From Roseovarius litoreus (lineage in GTDB: Bacteria > Pseudomonadota > Alphaproteobacteria > Rhodobacterales > Rhodobacteraceae), in contig NZ_FRCB01000002.1 of NCBI RefSeq assembly GCF_900142765.1, positions 310,001-374,000 of the forward strand: a stretch of DNA of 64,000 bases, written 5' to 3'. The first letter of the stretch is position 1, and every line of letters begins with the position of its first letter. Under the pieces are notes generated by a model that did no database searches, had not been told where the DNA came from, and worked only from the letters and a program-made list of their open reading frames with translations. Positions 43,091 through 51,801 of the stretch are shown in pieces. Made by a program: the position numbers and the translations under genes.

Positions 43091-43720
43091 TCAGTCAAAT
43101 GGCGCGCGCCGGGTGGCCATTTTCCCGGCTATTGCGTCCTGTCCGACGCTGCGCAGGCCGGATATCGCGCCGTCGAAATCCACCGCGTCGCGGTTCTGAC
43201 TGAGCTTGGATTTGGCAAGCGTGCGGGTCACGTCGATGCGGAAGGCGACGATGCTATCAAGCATTTGCGCCATGTAATCCTCAGGCGCATCGGCCATGCG
43301 CCATGCTGAGGCGCCGTTGAGCCGACGTTCATGCAGGCGGGTCAGAAGGCCGACCGCGGCGCGCTTGGCTTGCGTGTCATGCTGAAAGTGGATCGCGCCA
43401 TAGATATGGACCACCTGATAGTTCCATGTGGGGACGTGGCGGTGATGCTGGGGCTTGGTGGGATAGAAATTCGGTGACACATAGGCGTCATCGCCGCGGA
43501 AGATGGCCATCACCTCATGACCATCGGGGATCAGGCGATGCATGTCATTGGCCAGCGCCACATGTCCGATCAGCGTGCCATTCGCACCGGCCAGCAAAGG
43601 GATGTGATTGGCAATCAGCCCTGCGCTGGTCTGAGCCACGATCGAGGCAAGGGGGGACGCGTCGATGATCGACGCGATCTCGGACGGGTCGACTTCGTGA
43701 AAATGAGGCGGGATATACAT
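43091..43720 (-). CDS. FMN-binding negative transcriptional regulator, PaiB family
   Basis: 209 residues. MYIPPHFHEVDPSEIASIID, LIANHIPLL, IGHVALANDMHRL, AIFRGDDAYVSPNFYPTK and VPTWNYQVVHIYGAIHF are the PaiB (FMN_bind_2) pattern, a split-barrel flavin-binding fold related to pyridoxine-phosphate oxidase. The Bacillus founder affects sporulation and protease genes, but most bacterial members are uncharacterised and might bind heme or flavin. It converges with the DUF808 gene (11 bp apart). Confidence 0.9.
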   Translation of the reverse strand: MYIPPHFHEVDPSEIASIIDASPLASIVAQTSAGLIANHIPLLAGANGTLIGHVALANDMHRLIPDGHEVMAIFRGDDAYVSPNFYPTKPQHHRHVPTWNYQVVHIYGAIHFQHDTQAKRAAVGLLTRLHERRLNGASAWRMADAPEDYMAQMLDSIVAFRIDVTRTLAKSKLSQNRDAVDFDGAISGLRSVGQDAIAGKMATRRAPFD

Positions 43721-43819
43721 GGCGGCTGCCCGTGTGAGATCGGTTGCCGTGAGTTTAGCAGCGCGTGACGGTCTTGTCGTGCCACATGCGCCTCCGGCAC
43801 CGACGCGCGATAGCGCGGA

Positions 43820-44305
43820 TCAGAACGCGCCCATGGCCAGACCGGCGGCGAGGGCCTGACCCAGATCGCGGCAGGGGGCGAGATCGGCGTCAGAGAGGGT
43901 TTTCGGGGCGAGGATCGCCTCGGGGGTCTGGGCGTGGGTGCCGACGATGAGCGGCTCTTGCACGGCGCGCAGGCGCCAGCCTGTCGCGATGCGGGCCAGT
44001 TGGCGCGCGGCGTTGGTGCCGTCCGAGCCTGCGCAGATCATCTGCGCATAGGCACGCCCTTCGATCCGGCCCAGAAGCGGGTAATAGCAGCGGTCGAAAA
44101 ACTCTTTCATCGCGCCGGACAGGGCGGCGAGATTTTCGGGCGCGCAGAAGAGATAGCCGCTGGCGTTCAGCAGGTCGTCAGGGGTCGCCTCATCTGCGGT
44201 CAGCAGGCGGGTTTCGGTCTCGGCGCGGGCGGCGTGACAGGCGGCTTCGGCCATCTGGCGGCTGCCGCCGGTGCGGGAATGATAGACGATCACAAGCTGG
44301 GTCAT
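43820..44305 (-). CDS. Flavodoxin-like NAD(P)H reductase
   Basis: 161 residues. LVIVYHSRTGGSRQMAEAACH carries the FMN phosphate loop (HSRTGGSRQMA), and GYLFCAPENLAALSGAMKEFFDRCYYPL the isoalloxazine-contact region typical of flavodoxin or NADPH-dependent FMN reductase families. No membrane segment. Its redox partner is unknown. It begins 124 bp from the transketolase stop; that gene is on the same strand but has its own terminator in between. Confidence 0.85.
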   Translation of the reverse strand: MTQLVIVYHSRTGGSRQMAEAACHAARAETETRLLTADEATPDDLLNASGYLFCAPENLAALSGAMKEFFDRCYYPLLGRIEGRAYAQMICAGSDGTNAARQLARIATGWRLRAVQEPLIVGTHAQTPEAILAPKTLSDADLAPCRDLGQALAAGLAMGAF

Positions 44306-44376
44306 GCGGCGACGGTAGCGGGGTCGGGGCGCTTACGGAAGGGCCTGAGGGCAGGGGCGCGGAAGCGGGTGACATG

Positions 44377-44406
44377 AAAAGGCCCGGACGAGGGATCGCC
44401 CGGGCC
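44377..44406 (-). terminator. Intrinsic terminator of tkt
   Basis: On the minus strand GGCCCGG/CCGGGCC (44381-44387 and 44400-44406) with an 12-nt loop is followed by TTTT, 23 bp beyond the transketolase stop. Confidence 0.75.
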
Positions 44407-44429
44407 GTGATCTGAAGCTGTTACCCCGA

Positions 44430-46454
44430 TCAGAGCAGGGATTTGACCTTGTCGGCCACGGCCTGCGGGGTGATGCCGAATTTCTCGTAGAGCACTTCGG
44501 CGGGGGCGGAGGCGCCGAAATCATGCATCCCGATGAAGCCCGATTTCTCGCGCTTGCCACGCTCGCCGTAAAGCCAGCGATCCCAGCCGAAGCGGATCGC
44601 CGCCTCGACCGCGACGCGCACCGGGCCGCCGGGAAGGACGCGCTTGCGATAGGCCTCGTCCTGTTCCTCGAACAGTTCCCAGCAGGGCATGGAGACGACG
44701 CGGGTGCCGATGCCCTCGGCCTCGAGCAGATCGCGGGCCTGCATGGCGATGGCCACTTCGGAGCCGGTCGCCATCAGAAGCGCCTGACGCTTGCCCGTGG
44801 CGTCGGTCAGCACATAAGCGCCGCGCGCGGTGAGGTTGGCGGTCTTGTGCTCGGTGCGCAGGGTGGGCACGTTCTGACGGGTGAGCGACAGGACCGAGGG
44901 TGTCTGCGTCGAGCGCAGGGCCAGTTCCCAGGCCTCGGCGGTTTCCACCGTGTCACAGGGGCGGAACACCCATGTGTTGGGGGTCGCGCGGCTGATCGCC
45001 AGATGCTCGACCGGCTGGTGGGTGGGGCCGTCTTCGCCAAGGCCGATGCTGTCATGGGTCATCACGAAGACCGAAGGCACCTTCATCAGCGCGGCAAGGC
45101 GCATGGCGGGGCGGGCGTAGTCGGTGAAGCACATGAAGGTGCCGCCATAGGGGCGGATGCCGCCATGCAGCGCCATGCCGTTCATCGCGGCGGCCATGCC
45201 ATGTTCGCGGATGCCCCAATGCACGTAGCGGCCCTTGCGGTTGTCCACGTCGAACACGCTCATGTCGCCGGAGCGGGTGTTGTTGGAGCCCGACAGGTCC
45301 GCCGAGCCGCCCACGGTTTCGGGCATGATCGGATTGACCACTTCAAGCACCATTTCCGAGGATTTGCGGGTGGCGACACTGGGCTTTTCTTCGGAGATCT
45401 GCTTTTTCAGCGCCTTGATGCGGGCCGAAAGGGCCTTGGGCGCCTCGCCTGCGAAGATGCGGGCGAATTCCTTCTGGCGGCTTTGCGACGCCTCGCCCAG
45501 ACGGGCGGTCCAGGCGTCATGCTCGGCCGCGCCGCGCGCGCCGATGGCTTCCCATGCGGATTTCACGTCGGCGGGGATTTCGAACGGACCGTAGGGCCAG
45601 CCATACGCCTCCTTGGCGGCGGCGAGTTGGCCCGCGTCGGTCAGGGCGCCGTGGCCCTTGGAGGTGTCCTGAGCGGCGTGACCCAGGGCGATATGGGTCT
45701 TGCAGGCGATCATCGTGGGCTTGCGCGAGGATTTCGCGGTGGTGATGGCGGCATCGATGGCCTCGGGGTCGTGGCCGTCGATTTCCAGCACCTGCCAGCC
45801 GCTGGCGCGGAAGCGTTTCACCTGATCGGTGCGGTCCGCCAGATCGACGGTGCCGTCGATGGTGATGTTGTTGTTGTCCCAGAACACGATCAGCTTGGAG
45901 AGCGCGTGGCGACCGGCGAGGCCGATCGCTTCCTGGCTCACGCCTTCCATCAGGCAGCCGTCACCGGCGATCACATAGGTGTAGTGATCCACCAGCTTGC
46001 GCCCGAAGCGGGCACGCAGCATTTCCTCGGCCATGGCGAAGCCGACGGCGTTCGAGATGCCCTGACCCAGAGGGCCGGTCGTGGTTTCGATGCCCTTGGC
46101 GTGGCCGTATTCGGGATGGCCGGCGGTGATCGCGCCCCATTGGCGGAAGTTGCGGATCTGGTCCAGCGTCATGTCCGCATAGCCCGTCAGGTGCAGCAGC
46201 GAATAGAGCAGCATCGAGCCATGACCCGCCGACAGGATGAAGCGGTCGCGATCCGGCCAGTCGGGCGACGCGGCATGAAACTTGAGGTGTTTTTCAAACA
46301 GCACCGTCGCCACATCGGCCATGCCCATGGGCATGCCGGAATGGCCGGAATTGGCGGCATGGACCGCATCGAGGGTCAGCGCGCGGATCGCGGTGGCTTT
46401 TTTCCAGTGATCGGGGTGGGCAGAACGCAGGGCAGCGATATCCAAGGGGAGCAT
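44430..46454 (-). CDS. tkt: Transketolase
   Basis: 674 residues, full length. Thiamine-diphosphate enzyme of the pentose phosphate (and Calvin) pathway. [69 protein letters not shown] (metal and TPP site with Asn-Asn in [10 protein letters not shown]), and [10 protein letters not shown] region in the N-terminal half; [17 protein letters not shown] (catalytic Glu), [20 protein letters not shown] and the C-terminal domain follow. Alone in its transcription unit; a terminator lies downstream. It shares its substrate pool with the two GAPDHs nearby. Confidence 0.96.
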   Translation of the reverse strand: MLPLDIAALRSAHPDHWKKATAIRALTLDAVHAANSGHSGMPMGMADVATVLFEKHLKFHAASPDWPDRDRFILSAGHGSMLLYSLLHLTGYADMTLDQIRNFRQWGAITAGHPEYGHAKGIETTTGPLGQGISNAVGFAMAEEMLRARFGRKLVDHYTYVIAGDGCLMEGVSQEAIGLAGRHALSKLIVFWDNNNITIDGTVDLADRTDQVKRFRASGWQVLEIDGHDPEAIDAAITTAKSSRKPTMIACKTHIALGHAAQDTSKGHGALTDAGQLAAAKEAYGWPYGPFEIPADVKSAWEAIGARGAAEHDAWTARLGEASQSRQKEFARIFAGEAPKALSARIKALKKQISEEKPSVATRKSSEMVLEVVNPIMPETVGGSADLSGSNNTRSGDMSVFDVDNRKGRYVHWGIREHGMAAAMNGMALHGGIRPYGGTFMCFTDYARPAMRLAALMKVPSVFVMTHDSIGLGEDGPTHQPVEHLAISRATPNTWVFRPCDTVETAEAWELALRSTQTPSVLSLTRQNVPTLRTEHKTANLTARGAYVLTDATGKRQALLMATGSEVAIAMQARDLLEAEGIGTRVVSMPCWELFEEQDEAYRKRVLPGGPVRVAVEAAIRFGWDRWLYGERGKREKSGFIGMHDFGASAPAEVLYEKFGITPQAVADKVKSLL

Positions 46455-46631
46455 CCTTTGAGTTGGCTATCTTTGGGCGCTCAATAACAGGACCGGGTCA
46501 AAGATCAAGCACGCCCCGCCCGATCGCCGCTAAGGGGGCGCATTTCATGGAACCTTTCGCTAGACTTGGGTGCAGTCCGACCGGCCCGCGATTCGGGGTG
46601 CCGGGCAAGCAACAGAGCAGGGGGCAAAGAA

Positions 46632-47129
46632 ATGACCGAAATCGAGGAGCTTCAACGCCGGATCGTCGCGGCGCTGGATCGCATCGGGCAAGGACTCGAG
46701 GGGCGCGAGGCCGCGGGGGATGCAGGCGAGGTGGCGGACCTCAGGCAGCAGCTGGAAGACGAGCGGCTGGCCAATGCCCAGTTGGAAGAACGTGTGCGCA
46801 AGCTCAAGTCCCGGCAGGAGGCCGCCCAGGCCGAGGCCGAGTCGGCCCGAGAGGCCACCGCCGCCCGGCTGGAAAAGCTCGACAAGGAGCTGCAATCGCT
46901 GCGCAAGGCCAACCAGCAATTGCGCGACAACAATGTCGCGCTGCGCGAGGCCAATGCGCAAGGCGTGGGCGACCCGCATCTCATCAACAAGGCGATGCTG
47001 GCCGAGATTGAAGGACTGCGCGCCAGCCGCGCCACCGATCGCGCCGAGGCCGATGTAATCCTGTCCGAACTGGGCAAGGTTCTGGAGGCAAGCGATGGCG
47101 AAGACGAAACCCGGACGGAGGAAGCCTGA
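46632..47129 (+). CDS. Coiled-coil protein encoded with zapA
   Basis: 165 residues from ATG 46632 (MTEIEELQRRIVAALDRIGQ). Nearly all of it from about residue 35 to 115 is charged heptad-type coiled coil (EVADLRQQLEDERLANAQL, RLEKLDKELQSLRKANQQLR), followed by GVGDPHLINKAMLAEIEGLRA and an acidic tail. It overlaps zapA by one base (TGATG), so the two are translationally coupled. Being a small coiled-coil partner of ZapA, a role like that of ZapB in cell division is possible, but this is inference from position and shape; no family is recognised with certainty. Confidence 0.8.
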   Translation: MTEIEELQRRIVAALDRIGQGLEGREAAGDAGEVADLRQQLEDERLANAQLEERVRKLKSRQEAAQAEAESAREATAARLEKLDKELQSLRKANQQLRDNNVALREANAQGVGDPHLINKAMLAEIEGLRASRATDRAEADVILSELGKVLEASDGEDETRTEEA

Positions 47130-47527
47130 TGCCTGAAGTGGAGATCACGATCGGGGGCCGCAGCTTCGAGGTCGCCTGTCAGGATGGCGAAGAACATTAC
47201 CTGCGCGCGGCTGCCAAGATGCTGGACGAGGAGGCGTCGGTGCTGACGGCGCAGATCGGGCGCATCCCGGAGCCGAGGATGCTCTTGATGGCGGGCTTGA
47301 TGCTGGCGGACAAGACGGCGGGGCTGCAGGACAAGCTGCGCGTGATGGAAGACCGGATGGCCGAGAAGGAGGCCGAGCTTGACCAGCTGCGCAATGCGCC
47401 GCCGCCCGAGGCCGAGCGTGTCGAGGTGCCGGTTGTGCCCGCTGGGCTGAGCGACATGCTGGCCGAGATCGCCGCGCGGACAGAGTCCCTGGCCGATCAG
47501 CTCGAGGGCGAGAAGGCGACAGGCTGA
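47129..47527 (+). CDS. zapA: Cell division protein ZapA
   Basis: 132 residues. VEITIGGRSFEVACQDGEEHYLRAAAKMLDEEA is the ZapA globular head; the middle RMLLMAGLMLADKTAGLQDKL and coiled coil follow. ZapA crosslinks FtsZ filaments at the division ring. It is longer than E. coli ZapA (109) by an acidic/proline linker and extra C-terminal helix (LSDMLAEIAARTESLADQLEG). The ATG overlaps the stop of the coiled-coil gene. Confidence 0.92.
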   Translation: MPEVEITIGGRSFEVACQDGEEHYLRAAAKMLDEEASVLTAQIGRIPEPRMLLMAGLMLADKTAGLQDKLRVMEDRMAEKEAELDQLRNAPPPEAERVEVPVVPAGLSDMLAEIAARTESLADQLEGEKATG

Positions 47528-47610
47528 GCGCCGCGACAGAGGCGAGGAAGCGATTGACCATTCGGTCGATCGCGTCTTTCATGCGGGCTGGATCAAGGGG
47601 AGGATTCCAG

Positions 47611-48564
47611 ATGACATTCCGCATGATGACCGCCGCCGCGATGCTGGCTGCCGTGGCCGCATTGCCGGCGCAGGCCGAGACCCGCGTCACCTACAAGTCG
47701 GCGAAGTCCACATCGTCCTATTACCAGATGGCCGTGCAGATCGCCGAGGCCATGCAGACCGCTTCGAATGGCGAGATCAGCGTCACCATCGAGGAAAGCC
47801 AGGGTTCGGTTCAGAACGTCATGGAAGTGCGCGCGCGCGGCGCCGATTACGTCTTTACCACGCCGCCATCGCTGGTCAGTCTGGCCCAGGGCGGAAAGGC
47901 GATGTTCGAAGGCAAGGGCGATCCGGCCTTCGACGAGATCCGGGCGCTGTTTCCGATTCCGTCGCTGACCATGCATTTCGTGATGTCCGAAGAGAGCGGC
48001 GCCCAAGGTTTCGAGGATCTGGCGGGCAAGACGATTCTGCTGGGCAAGGGCAGTTTCGGGGCGACGGAGGGCGAGAAATATCTCGACCTCTTCGGGCTGA
48101 AGGATCAGATCGAGATCGCGGATGTCGAGATCGGCAATGCGGTGCCGGCGCTGAAGAACGGTCAGATCGACGGCTTTGTCACGGCGGGATCATGGCCTGC
48201 GCCGAATGTGGTGGAGGCCGCGGCCTCGACCGGGGTGCGGGTGCTGTCGCTCAGCGATGAGCAGATCGCCCAGACCAAGCGCGCCAAGCTGGTGATCCCG
48301 GCGGGCACCTATGCGGGGCAGGAGGCCGATATCACCACGACATCGCTGCCGGTGGTGGCCTTCACCACCACCAAGATGGATGACGAGACCGCCTATCAGC
48401 TGACGCGGACCTTCTGGGAAAACAAGGACAAGATGGCGCAATCCGCACCGTGGTGGAATGGCGTCGATACCGGGCTGATGGAGAACATCACCGGCAAGAT
48501 CCATCCCGGCGCGCTGCGCTATTACGAGGAGGCGGGGATCGCCCTGACCGACGCGCAGAAGTGA
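47611..48564 (+). CDS. TAXI-family TRAP transporter solute-binding protein
   Basis: 317 residues from ATG 47611 (MTFRMMTAAAMLAAVAALPA), with GGGGAGGATT upstream and a clear signal peptide (cleavage near AQA-ETRV). KSTSSYYQMAVQIAEAMQ, DYVFTTPPSLVSLAQGG, KTILLGKGSFGATEGEKYLDLFGL and NGQIDGFVTAGSWPAPNVVEAA match the TAXI (TRAP-associated extracytoplasmic immunogenic) binding proteins. The ligand is not predictable. Periplasmic; feeds the fused permease encoded directly downstream with a 4-bp overlap. Confidence 0.93.
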   Translation: MTFRMMTAAAMLAAVAALPAQAETRVTYKSAKSTSSYYQMAVQIAEAMQTASNGEISVTIEESQGSVQNVMEVRARGADYVFTTPPSLVSLAQGGKAMFEGKGDPAFDEIRALFPIPSLTMHFVMSEESGAQGFEDLAGKTILLGKGSFGATEGEKYLDLFGLKDQIEIADVEIGNAVPALKNGQIDGFVTAGSWPAPNVVEAAASTGVRVLSLSDEQIAQTKRAKLVIPAGTYAGQEADITTTSLPVVAFTTTKMDDETAYQLTRTFWENKDKMAQSAPWWNGVDTGLMENITGKIHPGALRYYEEAGIALTDAQK

Positions 48565-50351
48565 GCATCGCGCACACCGATCTGCCCGCGCGATCCGGTG
48601 TCGCGCGGGTGTTCTGGGCCAGCTTCGCGCTGGCCTCGGTCGTTTTTCACATAGGCTTGGTGTTTTCGGGGCTGGTGCCCAACCTTGTGAGCCGGCCCGT
48701 ACACCTGATTTTCGTGCTGCCTTGGGTGCTGGTCTATGGTCAGGCGGGCCTGTCGCTGATCACGGGCGCGGTGCTGGCGGTGCTGGGGATCGGGGCGGCG
48801 GGCTGGGTGGCCTTGAGCCATGACGCGCTGTCGGATCAATACGGGTTTCTGGAAGGGCCGGGGCAAGTGGCGTTGGCGGCCGTTTTGATCGGTGTCGTGC
48901 TGGAGGCCGCGCGGCGCGCGATCGGCTGGCCGCTGCCCGTGGTGGCGGCGGCGGCGCTGGCTTACGGGCTGTGGGGGCAGCATATTCCGGGGCGTTTCGG
49001 ACATTCGGGTACACCGCTGGAAAGTTTTCTGGGAACATTGACGATTGCCGAGGGGGGGCTTTGGGGGGCGCTCACGGCGGTGTCGGTCAACGTGGTTGCG
49101 ATCTTCGTGATCTTCGGCGCGGTGCTGAATGCGGGCGAGGCGGGGCAAGGCTTCATGAATGTGGCCGCCGCCGCCGCAGGGCGGCTGAGGGGTGGCGCGG
49201 CCAAGGTGTCGGTGCTCAGTTCGGCGCTCTTCGGGTCGATCTCGGGGTCGGCATCGGCCAATGTGGCCTCAACCGGGGCGATCACGCTGCCGGCGATGGA
49301 CCGGCTGGGATACCCGAAGCGGATCGCGGGCGCGGTCGAGGCGGTGGCCTCGTCTGGGGGGCAGATCATGCCGCCGCTGATGGGGGCGGGGGCCTTCGTG
49401 ATGGTCGAGCTGACCGGCACGCCCTATACCGCGATCATGGCCGCGGCGGCCCTTCCGGCGCTGCTCTATTTCTGGGCGGTCTGGATCGGGATCGATGGCT
49501 ATGCGCGGCGGTTCGATCTGCGTGGCCTGGCACCCGAGGATCGCCCGCGGGTGCGCGATGTCGCGATCACTTCGGCGTTTTTCCTGGTGCCGTTCACGGT
49601 GCTTTTATGGGGCATGTTCGGGCTTGATGTGACGCCGCAATATGCCGCCTGTCTTGCGATTTTCGCGGGCTGCGCGCTGCTTCTGACCGGGGCCGATCTG
49701 CGTATCGATCTGCGGCGTGCGTTCCAGAGGGCCGAGACGGCGTTGCTGACGGCGGGGCGGCAGGTGGCGCTGATCGGGTCGATCATCTTCTGCGCGTCGC
49801 TGGTGATCGGGGTGCTTGGGGTGACGGGGCTTGGGGTCAAGATCACGTCGCTGATCCTGTCGGCCTCGGGAGGGATGCTATGGCCGTCGCTGCTGCTGAC
49901 GGCGTTCGCCTGTCTCGTGCTGGGGATGGAGGTGCCCACGACGGCGGCCTATGTGATCTGCGTGTCGGTGGCCGGGCCTGCGCTGATCGAGTTGGGAATG
50001 GATCCGCTGCAGGCGCATCTGTTCGTCTTCTGGTATGCGCTTTTGTCCACCATCACGCCGCCGGTTTGCGGCGCGGTGTTCATCGCATCGGGGATGATCG
50101 GCGAGAACTGGTTGCGCGTCGCGCTGACGGCGATGGCGCTCGGCGTGGGGCTTTACCTTATCCCGCTTGGCATGGTGGCGAACCCTGCGCTGATCGGGCT
50201 GGCCGAGACGCCGGTGGCCGCAGGGGTGGCGGCGCTGAAGATCGGGATCGGTCTGGGGTTGGTCAGTTGGGCACTGGTGCGGCGCAAGGAGATCTGGATG
50301 CGCGCGGGCATGCTGGGGCTCGGCATGGGGGCGATCCTGTGGCCGATGTGA
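48561..50351 (+). CDS. TRAP transporter fused permease (4TM plus 12TM)
   Basis: 596 residues from a GTG at 48561 (SIAHTDLPARSGVARVFW), overlapping the binding-protein stop by 4 bp (GTGA). The small and large membrane subunits are fused as is usual for TAXI systems. GSISGSASANVASTGAITLPAMDRLGYPK and AVASSGGQIMPPLMGAGAFVMVE are the conserved DctM-like motif, repeated in the second half as GMEVPTTAAYVICVSVAGPAL and TITPPVCGAVFIASGMIGENW. It is shorter than the many 800-residue TAXI permeases, but covers both conserved halves. Inner-membrane, ion-driven. Confidence 0.93.
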   Translation: MSIAHTDLPARSGVARVFWASFALASVVFHIGLVFSGLVPNLVSRPVHLIFVLPWVLVYGQAGLSLITGAVLAVLGIGAAGWVALSHDALSDQYGFLEGPGQVALAAVLIGVVLEAARRAIGWPLPVVAAAALAYGLWGQHIPGRFGHSGTPLESFLGTLTIAEGGLWGALTAVSVNVVAIFVIFGAVLNAGEAGQGFMNVAAAAAGRLRGGAAKVSVLSSALFGSISGSASANVASTGAITLPAMDRLGYPKRIAGAVEAVASSGGQIMPPLMGAGAFVMVELTGTPYTAIMAAAALPALLYFWAVWIGIDGYARRFDLRGLAPEDRPRVRDVAITSAFFLVPFTVLLWGMFGLDVTPQYAACLAIFAGCALLLTGADLRIDLRRAFQRAETALLTAGRQVALIGSIIFCASLVIGVLGVTGLGVKITSLILSASGGMLWPSLLLTAFACLVLGMEVPTTAAYVICVSVAGPALIELGMDPLQAHLFVFWYALLSTITPPVCGAVFIASGMIGENWLRVALTAMALGVGLYLIPLGMVANPALIGLAETPVAAGVAALKIGIGLGLVSWALVRRKEIWMRAGMLGLGMGAILWPM

Positions 50352-50377
50352 GCACCACCGCAGGCTGATCTGGAAAA

Positions 50378-50406
50378 GGCCCGGCCGCATCGCGTGCGAC
50401 CGGGCC
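50378..50406 (-). terminator. Intrinsic terminator of the bolA-grxD run
   Basis: On the minus strand GGCCCGG/CCGGGCC plus inner CGCA/TGCG, followed by TTTT, 7 bp beyond the grxD stop. It closely resembles the tkt terminator. Confidence 0.78.
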
Positions 50407-50412
50407 GAAGCG

Positions 50413-50775
50413 TCAGCCGTTGGCTTCGCGGATCTTGTCGGCGGCGTCCTTGTCATAGGCCACGCCGTGCTGGTCGAACATCTGGTCCAGCTCGCCCGAG
50501 AGGGTCATCTCGGTGATGATGTCGCAGCCGCCCACGAACTCGCCCTTGACGTAGAGCTGCGGAATGGTGGGCCAGTCGGAATAATCCTTGATGCCCTGGC
50601 GGATCGTCTCGTCGGCCAGCACGTTCACGTCCTTGAAGTCAACGCCCATGTAGTTGAGAACCCCCGCCACGCGGCTGGAGAAGCCACATTGCGGCATGTC
50701 CTTGGTGCCCTTCATGTAGAGCACGACGTCATTCGCCTTTACGGTTTCTTCGATCTGGGTTTTTGCGTCGGTCAT
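50413..50775 (-). CDS. grxD: Monothiol glutaredoxin, Grx4/GrxD type
   Basis: 120 residues from ATG 50773-50775 ([20 protein letters not shown]). CGFS active site in [19 protein letters not shown], with the glutathione-binding region [20 protein letters not shown]. Grx4 proteins bind a [2Fe-2S] cluster and form heterodimers with BolA for Fe-S and iron signalling. A bolA gene lies 0.6 kb upstream on the same strand, so co-expression is expected. The longer reading to 50901 is rejected as it is low-complexity and overlaps the upstream gene. Confidence 0.95.
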   Translation of the reverse strand: MTDAKTQIEETVKANDVVLYMKGTKDMPQCGFSSRVAGVLNYMGVDFKDVNVLADETIRQGIKDYSDWPTIPQLYVKGEFVGGCDIITEMTLSGELDQMFDQHGVAYDKDAADKIREANG

Positions 50776-50785
50776 CTGTCGCCTT

Positions 50786-51052
50786 CTACTTTCGTCCTTG
50801 TCCGGCAGCGCCGGAGGGTTTGCTGTCTGTTGAGGGATGTTCGTAGCTGGGTGCGGATTCGTCGATCGGAAAGTCTGCGCGTTTGTTGCGGGAGGGACCA
50901 TAAAGCCACCAGCGGCGGATTTCCAGCCATGCGGCCCACAGAAAGATCAAGATGAAGGGCGTCAGGAGCAGCAGAGCGAGCGGATGTGCGGCAAGATCCT
51001 GCGCCTTGGCGATATCGAAGGGAAAGGCTTGGGGCGTGTCTTCGGCTTGCAA
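50786..51052 (-). CDS. Small single-span membrane protein between bolA and grxD (a)
   Basis: 88 residues. One strong membrane helix ([19 protein letters not shown], about residues 24-42) is followed by [15 protein letters not shown] and a polar, Pro/Ser-rich cytoplasmic tail; the N-terminus is acidic. No family recognised. It ends 10 bp before grxD and follows another small membrane-protein gene, so all four genes from bolA to grxD are likely one transcript. Perhaps an accessory to redox or iron metabolism; that is a guess from position. Confidence 0.7.
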   Translation of the reverse strand: MQAEDTPQAFPFDIAKAQDLAAHPLALLLLTPFILIFLWAAWLEIRRWWLYGPSRNKRADFPIDESAPSYEHPSTDSKPSGAAGQGRK

Positions 51053-51088
51053 GGCGCCTCTCTTTCGGTGGGGTGGCCGGGGCCTTGA

Positions 51089-51394
51089 TCAGGCCCCTGT
51101 CTTCGGTTTGCCGGGAGCGGGGGGCGGCACGGTTTCGGGTCCTCCATCGCGGCGCCATGCGCTTTGGGGCACGAACCTGCGGGCATATTCCTGCGGATCG
51201 CGGGGCACCCGAAGCTCACCCTGATGCCCGCCGCCCGGACCGCCCGAATTGTACGAAATGTCGATCACATGATCGCCCGTGCCCGGCTCGGAGCCGCGCC
51301 GCGTCTCGTGCTCGCCGTGCATCCGGCTGCGGGCCAGTGCCACTGTCAGCACGATCAGGGCGACAAGGCCCAAGCTGATGACTCCGAGATCCAT
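51089..51394 (-). CDS. Small single-span membrane protein between bolA and grxD (b)
   Basis: 101 residues from ATG complementary to 51392-51394 (MDLGVISLGLVALIVLTVAL). An N-terminal signal anchor (residues 4-22) is followed by ARSRMHGEHETRRGSEPGTG and a soluble part containing DISYNSGGPGGGHQG, RVPRDPQEYARRFVPQS and a Pro-rich end. It would be largely periplasmic or cytoplasmic depending on anchor orientation. No family recognised. It lies 4 bp downstream of bolA on the same strand and 36 bp upstream of the next small gene. Confidence 0.7.
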   Translation of the reverse strand: MDLGVISLGLVALIVLTVALARSRMHGEHETRRGSEPGTGDHVIDISYNSGGPGGGHQGELRVPRDPQEYARRFVPQSAWRRDGGPETVPPPAPGKPKTGA

Positions 51395-51398
51395 TCGC

Positions 51399-51641
51399 TC
51401 AGTCTGGCGCCTTGGTCGTGAGGGCCAGCGCGTGCAATTCACCATGCGAGCCGTCCATCTTGCCCTTGAGCGTGGCATAGACGGCGCGCTGCTGCTGCAC
51501 GCGGTTCATCCCCTTGAACGCGGCGTCGATCACTTCGGCGGCGTAATGGTTCCCGTCACCGGCCAGATCGGTGATGGTGATCTTGGCATCGGGAAATCCG
51601 GTGCGGATCAGGTCTTCGATCTCCTGAGGCTGCATTGGCAT
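51399..51641 (-). CDS. bolA: BolA family protein
   Basis: 80 residues (MPMQPQEIEDLIRTGFPDAK). VTGDGNHYAAEVIDAAF-like segment ITDLAGDGNHYAAEVIDAAF and KGMNRVQQQRAVYATLKGKM are the BolA core with the His ligand usual for cluster sharing with Grx4 (LHALAL). The start is preceded by CAGGAG. The gene lies between purL and the two membrane-protein genes; a purL-bolA-grxD order is common in alphaproteobacteria. Confidence 0.92.
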   Translation of the reverse strand: MPMQPQEIEDLIRTGFPDAKITITDLAGDGNHYAAEVIDAAFKGMNRVQQQRAVYATLKGKMDGSHGELHALALTTKAPD

Positions 51642-51801
51642 GGCGCGTCTCCTGTCAGTCTTCTGGTCAAGACTTAGAGCGCCGATGCGCCCTCTGCAAT
51701 AGCAGGTGCGAGGGCGCGGCGCGCAAGACTTGGGAAGGGTCGATTTTCCGGAGACTGGCGCGCGCCCCGCCGATGCGCAATGATCGGCGGGGCGCGGGAT
51801 G

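Noticed and set aside
44523..46487. Long plus-strand open frame opposite transketolase
   Set aside because: Shadow of tkt; composition rich in Gly/His/Arg without any motif.
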